From NCBI GenBank assembly GCA_950022295.1, contig OX465600.1, positions 293,057,782 through 293,121,781 of the forward strand: a DNA stretch of 64,000 bases, in the 5' to 3' direction. This DNA is from Bromus sterilis (taxonomy: Eukaryota > Streptophyta > Magnoliopsida > Poales > Poaceae). The position numbers were made by a program, and so were the translations under genes. Under the pieces are notes generated by a model that did not search any database, had not been told where the DNA came from, and saw nothing but the letters and a program-made list of their open reading frames with translations. This document shows positions 55,637-64,000 of this stretch, in pieces (the first letter of the stretch is position 1; every line of letters begins with the position of its first letter).

Positions 55637-58305
55637 ACATCCCCAAGCTTAATTCCTGCTCGTCCTCGAGTAGGTAAATGATAACAACATAATTTCTGTG
55701 GTGACATGCTAGCAACCATAAAAGAACTTTGAAAAGTAAAGCAATCAAGGTTAGAGATTCAAATCAAGTCATAACATGCAAGAGTCTATATTAGCATTGA
55801 AACAAGTAACAAAAGAACATTAGGTGCAAGAGCTCTCGCTGTCCGTGACTCGAATGTCCACAAATGGTGTTTGCGTGCAAGAAAGGGGATAGGGAATACG
55901 AGAAAAAGTATTTTTGTGTTGAGAACTCAATCTACTAAAGTTTCACACTTGGTCCTCTTTGGAATCTTATCTTGACTCGTCCCCAGACCACTAGCCAGGT
56001 ACAAGTCAATTTGATTCACTCCTTTTCGATATTTCGAGCACTCATGCAATGGATGAGCGTAGGCACGAGAGTTGACACTTAGGATGGCAAAGAGAGAATA
56101 TGGTGGAGAAGGAAGACAAAAAGGGCGAGAAAGGCTCACATCAATGAGGAAAAGCATACGCAAGAGACGCCAAATGATAGATATGATGTGAGGAGTAGGG
56201 ATTTCCATGCAACGGATGCACATACGAGTTAAGAAGCTCTCCAATATAGCTATATGCATAATGATCATCTCTATGGAGTACAAGGATATAGAGGGAGTAC
56301 TAGTGTGGATCTCTCAAAAGGATAGTAGTGTTGCCCCTTTCTCTCTTTTTATTTCTTTTTCTCTTTTTTCTATTTTCTTTGTATTTTTTTGTGGCCTCAA
56401 TGGCTCTTTCTATTCAACTCTCATTTGTCCTCTTTGGGATCTTTTAATGTGTCCACTTTGGGATCTTTTCCTCACTTAAGGGCAACACTCTATTTTACAA
56501 GAAGGTAAAGGAGATCTTTCACACTTTACAAGGTACTCAAAAACATAAAGAAGATATAACTATCCTGAAGTATGCAATGTATGCCTCTGCCAGTGTAGCG
56601 GGAACATGTATGACATGAAGATCAAGTCATTAAGAGGTGGAAGTTGCATGGCAATGTAACTCGGAAAGGCTATGGAAATGCCTTGATAGGTAGGTATGGT
56701 GGCTGTTTTGAGGAAAGATAAAGGGAGGCTTATGATGACAGAGCGTATCATGCCAAGGGTTTGGATGTACCGGCGAAGGTGGACACCAACTCTCGGAGTG
56801 AGAAGAAGGCAATGCACGACACATGAGAGGCTAGCAAAATATGGGAAGGTGGAAGTGTCAACTCTCAATACTTAAATTAGTCCGAAGAACTCATGCACTT
56901 ATTATCGGTAACACTCAATCTAATAAGGAGGTTCACAAAGAGACAAGTACCCCGAGGAGGAGTGTATGGGGGTTTGGTTATCCTTGCGCATCCTCGACTC
57001 ATGGTACATGAGTGTTCTCTGATATTCGACTCCTCAGAAGAGTAGTGATCCATCTAGTAGCTAGAGTTCTCAACTGGTTTTTGTAGGTTTTGAAAATAAA
57101 CACGGATTGCCCAAAATACGACACCTATCACTAATAGGCTAGAGCTCTTGACACCAAAAGTCCAAACATTACTCATAACAATACCTTAAAACTATTGCAA
57201 GCTACTACTAAAATTAAATAGCAACCTCAATTACCTACTTTCAAGACAAAACACAAGTCAGTGCAACAACCAACTCTCTTTAACGAGATAAACATGAAAA
57301 CTAAAAAGAGTTCCAGCAACAAACTAAACAAAATCCAAGGCTCTTGCTAAAGACAAACTAAGACTAAAACTAAACATGGAAGTAGCTATGAAAAGATAAA
57401 GAACACACAACAGCAAAAAGATAGGCATGAAGAATCCTATGATGTGTTCTAGATTTTGAAAGTGGAGCGTGTTTCTCTAACACACAAAGTAAGAAGGGAT
57501 CTAACTTGTTATGAACAGCAAGCAAAGCTAAAGAAAACTAAAAACAAAACCTAAGAGCGAGACGCTCCAAGCATAGCACATAACACATGAAGTGATAAAA
57601 ATATAGTGAGACGAAGGACGAACTGATGATTTGTTGATGGAGAAGGGGATGCACGGGGGCATCCCCAAGCTTAGACGCTTGAGTCTTCTTGAATATTTGT
57701 TGGGGATGCATGGGGGCATACCCAAGCTTGAGCGCTTGACACTCCTGGATATTCTTCCATCATCTTCCATCGCACACTTGAAAACTCCCTTCATACATAA
57801 CTCATCATAAGCTGATTAGAGAGGTTAGTACCCTTAATAAATAATTTTTCTCCACTGGATATAAAGATATTCTTGAAGAGCTACTGTTTCTCAAGAGTGC
57901 AAAAAAGTTTTTTGCAAAGAAAAATCAAGCTTAAGGTTTGCAAAAGTTAGGAGAGACTAAACGTGGCAGAATCTATGAAAAACAGAACAACAGATAGTAA
58001 AGAATTTTTTTGGGGCACTTCTGCAACTCAAATCAAAAAACTCAGAACATACGGAAGTGTCGTAATTGTATAGAGCATACTGTGTAAAAATTCAGCTCAA
58101 AAAGATGAACTGGGATTTTTATGGAATTTTTCTGGTCACGAGGACAGAATCTGTTTTCTGGACAACATGTCACAACTTCTACTTCACTTGCCGTAAGAGG
58201 CTATAACTAGGCACAAAGTTGAAAAATAAAGATACAATGATGCTGATACAGTAGTAACAATCATCGAGACACAACAAAAAGAAAAAAGAAATCCTAAATT
58301 CGTTG
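55637..58305 (-). other. Array 2 third internal region, non-coding 3' part
   Basis: Polypurine tract at 55637-55650. Base 56100 has the C state that differs from 50346. Confidence 0.65.
57528..57794 (-). CDS. Small conserved ORF, array 2 copy 3
   Basis: Translation identical to copy 2. Confidence 0.3.
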   Translation of the reverse strand: MKGVFKCAMEDDGRISRSVKRSSLGMPPCIPNKYSRRLKRLSLGMPPCIPFSINKSSVRPSSHYIFITSCVMCYAWSVSLLGFVFSFL

Positions 58306-58339
58306 CGGGCTGCCTCCCGAAAGCGCTTCTTTAAAGCGA

Positions 58340-58984
58340 TTAGCTAGGTTTAAAGATTATAGAAAATGCTCTCACAAGAATAAGAATTTTGAAGCAAAAG
58401 AGAGCATCAAGAAGCAAATGTGAAACACATTTAAGCCTAACCCACTTCCTATGCATAGGCATCTTGTAAGAAAATGAATCAAAGAAGCACAAAGTGACAT
58501 GCATAGGAAGGTAGAACAAGAACAACTTCAAAACTTTCAACATGAAGAGAGGTGTTTTTGTAACATGGAAGTTTCTACAACCAAACTTTCCTCTCTCAAA
58601 GTAATTTTCAGTATCATCATGAACAACATCAAGAATATAACTATCACATAAATCATGTTGTTCATGACCTACAAGCACACGTGTATTGTTTTCAACACGG
58701 TTTTTAGGATGATAAGATAGATGCAACCCATCACATTGAGCCTTGATAAGAGCATAGTTCTCCGGAATATGAACTGGAGATTTCAAAAGGATAATAGGAC
58801 AATCAAGTGTGGGTGCAATAGAAACAATTTCATGCTTAACATGAGGAACTATAGCAAGTTCATCTCCGTAAGCATCATCCATAGTGGCATCACAACCATA
58901 AGCATAGAAGGCGTCAACTTCATCAAAAAGGGATATTTCAAAAGAATCCATAGGATCATAACACTCATATAAGGTAAGAGTCAA
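58340..58984 (-). CDS. Family N ORF2, copy 3
   Basis: Translation identical to the other two complete copies. The hairpin block is at 58306-58319. Confidence 0.45.
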   Translation of the reverse strand: MTLTLYECYDPMDSFEISLFDEVDAFYAYGCDATMDDAYGDELAIVPHVKHEIVSIAPTLDCPIILLKSPVHIPENYALIKAQCDGLHLSYHPKNRVENNTRVLVGHEQHDLCDSYILDVVHDDTENYFERGKFGCRNFHVTKTPLFMLKVLKLFLFYLPMHVTLCFFDSFSYKMPMHRKWVRLKCVSHLLLDALFCFKILILVRAFSIIFKPS

Positions 58985-59592
58985 AGAGTTACTGTCATTA
59001 GAAGGTAGACATGGATGGCTCCATTCTTCCTCCTCTTTTCGTCACTCTCCTCCTCTTTTTCATCCAAGGAGCTTTCAGGTTCAGTAATTTCTTCTTCCAT
59101 AGAGTCCTGCAAAACATTAGTCTCTTCCTTTGGAGGAGAGATTCTCTCAAGATGATCAGTAATATAATAATTTGCATCATAATTTTCCAAACAATAGTTA
59201 AGTATAGCAAGACTCTCAGATTTGTAAGGGGTGTCATCAATATTTTGAAGAAAAGAAGTAATTTCATAGGCACCCTTAAAAGCAACAAATTCTTCTATTT
59301 GTTCTGCATCATAAAATTCATAATTTCCCTTAGCATAAGAAGCTAAGGTTTCATCCTCATTGTACTCACATTGGAAAGCAAGGTGTTTGTGCCTCATAAA
59401 GCAACAAGATTCATCCCTACAGAAAGATATATTATATATTGAGCACAAGTTTTTAGCATACTCATACGATTGATGTATGAGTCTCCATAAGTGTATCCCC
59501 TTTTGAGACAAGCGATATTCCTTGTAATATTCTTGTTGATCCTCGGTGAATCCTCCATGCCAATAAGATCTAGTTTCAAAGAAGTTAGACAT
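58981..59592 (-). CDS. Family N ORF1, copy 3
   Basis: Translation identical to the other two complete copies; PBS at 59740-59757. Confidence 0.5.
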   Translation of the reverse strand: MSNFFETRSYWHGGFTEDQQEYYKEYRLSQKGIHLWRLIHQSYEYAKNLCSIYNISFCRDESCCFMRHKHLAFQCEYNEDETLASYAKGNYEFYDAEQIEEFVAFKGAYEITSFLQNIDDTPYKSESLAILNYCLENYDANYYITDHLERISPPKEETNVLQDSMEEEITEPESSLDEKEEESDEKRRKNGAIHVYLLMTVTL

Positions 59593-59768
59593 TGATTGGT
59601 AAGTAAGGAACTAGACATACTATATTTTTTTTTTGATTTTTGATAAAGGACACAAAGATAAAAACTGAAAGGTAAACTAACAAGGCTAAAAAACAAGGGT
59701 AAAGGGTAGTGTGCAACTCCCCTATCTTAGCACTCGGAGTCCCCGGCAACGGCGCCAGAAAACTTGCT

Positions 59769-61391
59769 TGATGGCTTCTCGCCCCTTCGTTGGTTTCCCC
59801 AAGTGTAAGGTTGAGATGTAGTGCAGCAGTAGTTTTCCCTCGGTGAAGATACCAAGGTTTGTCTCCAGCAGGACTCCAGAGATGATAAGTAGGTGTCAGC
59901 GGCGCAACTTACGCGGACCTGCACACAGACACAGATAACTTTGTTCCCAACGAAGTTCAGAGAGGTTGTCAATCTCTCTGGTCTTGTTGTTTACAAAGGA
60001 TAAAATGCAAGGGATAATGATAGCAAATAAAAGCGGTAAAGTAAATGTAGCGTGGAAACAGTGATAAGGATATGGACCGGGATACGTGATGTTCGCTAGT
60101 GATGTCTCTCTCCCAAAAGACGATAAAATTGCTATGCGAGGTAAACAAATTACAGAAAGGAAATTGACAGGATTAAGAACGCACCGCAATGCTAACTATG
60201 CTACAAAAGAAAGGAAGAGGTTCAAAAGCACGTGCAGTACGCCAAAGTAAGTAGACCAAAATCCATCTGCATCTACTACTAATCATCCACCTTGAGATAT
60301 CTATCCAGAACATCTCGCTGGTATTAAGTTGCGAGCCCCACCCAAAGTGTAAACCCAAAGCAACAGACAACTGCATTAAAAAGAACTCCGCGTAAAGTAA
60401 ACAATCCTTGTAACCGTGGTTACAAACACCGTTGTTTTCCCCCTTGTGGCAACAAAACATCCCCTAGACTCATGTTTCAGTCAGTCAAGCGTGTCATCGG
60501 GGGTCATGAACCCACAATCTAGCACAACGTTCCCTCTTGGAGTCACTACCTACTACTTGGCCAAAGCAATAAACAGCAACGGAGAACATGCAAGAATTAC
60601 TTAGGAACAAATATATAAAAGATAGAAACCAAATATATTACTCTATCACAATCTGAACATAATCTCATAATCCATCAGATCCGATCAAACTCAACATAGC
60701 AATAGCAGAAATATTACAAAGGTGCCTCGATCATGTAGGGCATCTCACGAGGTCTAAACAATGAAGATCAAAGAGGGGAGGAGAACATCACATAGCTACT
60801 GACCACGGACCCATGGTCCAAGGAAAACTACTCACGGGACATCCGGGGAGCATCCATGGTGGAGAGGAGACTCCCGAAACTCAATCCTCCCTCCCGCAGG
60901 GTGCCGAGAAGAGGTCTTCTGGTGCTCCCAATCTTGGAAGCGCGACGGCGGCGGAACAGAGGCGAGTTCGCGGAATAGGGTTCTTCTTCTAGAGTTTTCC
61001 CGTGACGGGGGATAAATAGGCGAAAGGGGGCAGCCAGAGGTGGGCCAGGGGCCCCACGTGCCCCCCTGGCGTGGCCAGGGGTGGGGCCGCGTCGGGTGGC
61101 CGCCTGGCCCCCCCCCCTTGGCCCCCCTCTGGCCCCTCTCGGTCTTTTCTGGAAGCTTCCTGTACGCTGATTTTTTCTGTATTTTTCCCGGAATTTTCCT
61201 GGCACTTTTTATATGGGGGAAAACTGAAATAGAAAAACAGCAGAAAACAGGAACTAGCACTGGGGTGCACTGAGTTAATAGGTTAGTCCAAATATGATCA
61301 AAAGTGTATGAAAGTATATCTAGATCATAGCAATATCACACAAAACATGCATGGAGCAAGCAGAAATTATAGATACGTTTTGGACGTATCA
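59769..61391 (-). repeat. Array 2 LTR A4
   Basis: 1623 bp; it differs from A2 and A3 by one extra C in the homopolymer near 61108-61117. Confidence 0.92.
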
Positions 61392-64000
61392 ACATCCCCA
61401 AGCTTAATTCCTGCTCGTCCTCGAGTAGGTAAATGATAACAACATAATTTCTGTGGTGACATGCTAGCAACCATAAAAGAACTTTGAAAAGTAAAGCAAT
61501 CAAGGTTAGAGATTCAAATCAAGTCATAACATGCAAGAGTCTATATTAGCATTGAAACAAGTAACAAAAGAACATTAGGTGCAAGAGCTCTCGCTGTCCG
61601 TGACTCGAATGTCCACAAATGGTGTTTGCGTGCAAGAAAGGGGATAGGGAATACGAGAAAAAGTATTTTTGTGTTGAGAACTCAATCTACTAAAGTTTCA
61701 CACTTGGTCCTCTTTGGAATCTTATCTTGACTCGTCCCCAGACCACTAGCCAGGTACAAGTCAATTTGATTCACTCCTTTTCGATATTTCGAGCACTCAT
61801 GCAATGGATGAGCGTAGGCACGAGAGTTGACACTTAGGATGGCAAAGAGAGAATATGGTGGAGAAGGAAGACAAAAAGGGCGAGAAAGGCTCACATCAAT
61901 GAGGAAAAGCATACGCAAGAGACGCCAAATGATAGATATGATGTGAGGAGTAGGGATTTCCATGCAACGGATGCACATACGAGTTAAGAAGCTCTCCAAT
62001 ATAGCTATATGCATAATGATCATCTCTATGGAGTACAAGGATATAGAGGGAGTACTAGTGTGGATCTCTCAAAAGGATAGTAGTGTTGCCCCTTTCTCTC
62101 TTTTTATTTCTTTTTCTCTTTTTTCTATTTTCTTTGTATTTTTTTGTGGCCTCAATGGCTCTTTCTATTCAACTCTCATTTGTCCTCTTTGGGATCTTTT
62201 AATGTGTCCACTTTGGGATCTTTTCCTCACTTAAGGGCAACACTCTATTTTACAAGAAGGTAAAGGAGATCTTTCACACTTTACAAGGTACTCAAAAACA
62301 TAAAGAAGATATAACTATCCTGAAGTATGCAATGTATGCCTCTGCCAGTGTAGCGGGAACATGTATGACATGAAGATCAAGTCATTAAGAGGTGGAAGTT
62401 GCATGGCAATGTAACTCGGAAAGGCTATGGAAATGCCTTGATAGGTAGGTATGGTGGCTGTTTTGAGGAAAGATAAAGGGAGGCTTATGATGACAGAGCG
62501 TATCATGCCAAGGGTTTGGATGTACCGGCGAAGGTGGACACCAACTCTCGGAGTGAGAAGAAGGCAATGCACGACACATGAGAGGCTAGCAAAATATGGG
62601 AAGGTGGAAGTGTCAACTCTCAATACTTAAATTAGTCCGAAGAACTCATGCACTTATTATCGGTAACACTCAATCTAATAAGGAGGTTCACAAAGAGACA
62701 AGTACCCCGAGGAGGAGTGTATGGGGGTTTGGTTATCCTTGCGCATCCTCGACTCATGGTACATGAGTGTTCTCTGATATTCGACTCCTCAGAAGAGTAG
62801 TGATCCATCTAGTAGCTAGAGTTCTCAACTGGTTTTTGTAGGTTTTGAAAATAAACACGGATTGCCCAAAATACGACACCTATCACTAATAGGCTAGAGC
62901 TCTTGACACCAAAAGTCCAAACATTACTCATAACAATACCTTAAAACTATTGCAAGCTACTACTAAAATTAAATAGCAACCTCAATTACCTACTTTCAAG
63001 ACAAAACACAACTCAGTGCAACAACCAACTCTCTTTAACGAGATAAACATGAAAACTAAAAAGAGTTCCAGCAACAAACTAAACAAAATCCAAGGCTCTT
63101 GCTAAAGACAAACTAAGACTAAAACTAAACATGGAAGTAGCTATGAAAAGATAAAGAACACACAACAGCAAAAAGATAGGCATGAAGAATCCTATGATGT
63201 GTTCTAGATTTTGAAAGTGGAGCGTGTTTCTCTAACACACAAAGTAAGAAGGGATCTAACTTGTTATGAACAGCAAGCAAAGCTAAAGAAAACTAAAAAC
63301 AAAACCTAAGAGCGAGACGCTCCAAGCATAGCACATAACACATGAAGTGATAAAAATATAGTGAGACGAAGGACGAACTGATGATTTGTTGATGGAGAAG
63401 GGGATGCACGGGGGCATCCCCAAGCTTAGACGCTTGACTCTTCTTGAATATTTGTTGGGGATGCATGGGGGCATACCCAAGCTTGAGCGCTTGACACTCC
63501 TGGATATTCTTCCATCATCTTCCATCGCACACTTGAAAACTCCCTTCATACATAACTCATCATAAGCTGATTAGAGAAGTTAGTACCCTTAATAAATAAT
63601 TTTTCTCCACTGGATATAAAGATATTCTTGAAGAGATACCGTTTCTCAAGAGTGCAAAAAAGTTTTTTGCAAAGAAAAATCAAGCTTAAGGTTTGCAAAA
63701 GTTAGGAGAGACAAAACGTGAAAGAATCTGTGAAAAACAGAACAACAGATAGTAAAGAATTTTTTGGGGGCACTTCTGCAACTCAAATAAAAAAAACTCA
63801 GAACATACGGAAGTTTCGTAATTGTATAGAGCATACTGTGTAAAAATTTCAGCTCAAAAATATGAAATGGGGTTTTTCTGGAATTTTTCTGGTCACGAGG
63901 ACAGAATCTGTTTTCTGGACAGCATTTCACAACTTTTACTTCCCTTGCCGTAAGAGGCTATAACTTGGCACAAAGTTGAAAAAAAAAGATACAATGATGT
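61392..64000 (-). other. Array 2 fourth internal region, cut by window edge
   Basis: Polypurine tract at 61392-61405. It follows the third copy closely up to about 63,570 (single changes at 63012 and 63437). It then shows many differences within 430 bases (GAGAAGTTAG, GAGATACCG, ACAAAACGTGAAAGAATCTG), marking the end of the homogeneous block. It should continue into ORF2 beyond the window. Confidence 0.75.
63283..63549 (-). CDS. Small conserved ORF, array 2 copy 4
   Basis: Same frame as copy 2 with one change (SRRVKRLSLG). Confidence 0.3.
   Translation of the reverse strand: MKGVFKCAMEDDGRISRSVKRSSLGMPPCIPNKYSRRVKRLSLGMPPCIPFSINKSSVRPSSHYIFITSCVMCYAWSVSLLGFVFSFL

Larger units (their letters stand above)
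42690..64000 (-). mobile_element. Family N tandem array 2: four LTRs and at least four internal regions
   Basis: LTRs at 42690-44264, 48261-49882, 54015-55636 and 59769-61391 alternate with internal regions 44265-48260, 49883-54014, 55637-59768 and 61392-64000 (cut by the window). Spacing of the last three LTRs is exactly 5754 bp. The left flank is GAAGA (42685-42689); the right end is not in the window. The cassette is ORF1/ORF2, not the gag-like gene of array 1. Confidence 0.92.

Noticed and set aside
46243..63570. Regularly spaced repeats, considered as a satellite or CRISPR-like array
   Set aside because: The unit is a complete LTR plus internal region with PBS, polypurine tract and ORFs; it is a retroelement tandem array in a plant genome.

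Overview
This window is plant nuclear DNA made almost entirely of nested LTR retrotransposons. No intact host gene is visible. A BARE1/WIS/Angela-type Copia element, Athila-like Gypsy remains, LTRs opening TGATACGT...ACGTATC, and primer-binding sites matching tRNA-Asp and initiator tRNA-Met all point to a grass, most likely a Triticeae species (wheat, barley, rye or Aegilops). Family names rest on recall of family features, not on a database search.

The most abundant family, called 'family N' here, is a pol-less Gypsy-type element with LTRs of about 1.6-1.7 kb. It occurs five times: a plus-strand 3' half (1-4381), a minus-strand LTR fragment (about 7845-8499), a plus-strand solo LTR (18424-19742 plus 41268-41630), a minus-strand three-LTR array (23204-36073), and a minus-strand four-LTR array running off the right edge (42690-64000).

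Left part: family N 3' half (1-4381); a GC-rich fragment with the PBS and 5' LTR of another minus-strand element (4382-5959); an AT-rich stretch without genes (5960-6946); a broken DUF4283/zinc-knuckle LINE ORF1-type pseudogene (6947-7848); an LTR fragment; then an old minus-strand 'putative gypsy type transposon' (PF04195-like) reading frame split in two (8500-8701 and 17164-17981). It is split by an 8.46-kb minus-strand Gypsy element (8707-17163) that carries gag, protease and an Athila ORF1-like frame but no reverse transcriptase or integrase.

Middle part: a nest whose junctions can be read exactly. The family N solo LTR (target duplication GCACG) holds a Copia element (19743-41267, duplication ATATT). 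The Copia element holds the LTR-internal-LTR-internal-LTR array of family N (23204-36073, single duplication TGCGC). Removing the array rejoins the Copia polyprotein in frame. The middle LTR of the array is a mosaic of the two outer ones, the expected footprint of unequal LTR-LTR exchange.

Right part: the 3' end and partial LTR of another element (41631-42689) interrupted by the second family N array. From about 46.3 to 63.57 kb this array is three near-identical tandem copies of a 5754-5755-bp unit. The repeat boundary lies inside the internal region, not at an LTR edge. The two arrays share LTRs and 3' region but carry different coding cassettes: a gag-like pseudogene in the first and an unrecognised ORF1/ORF2 pair in the second.
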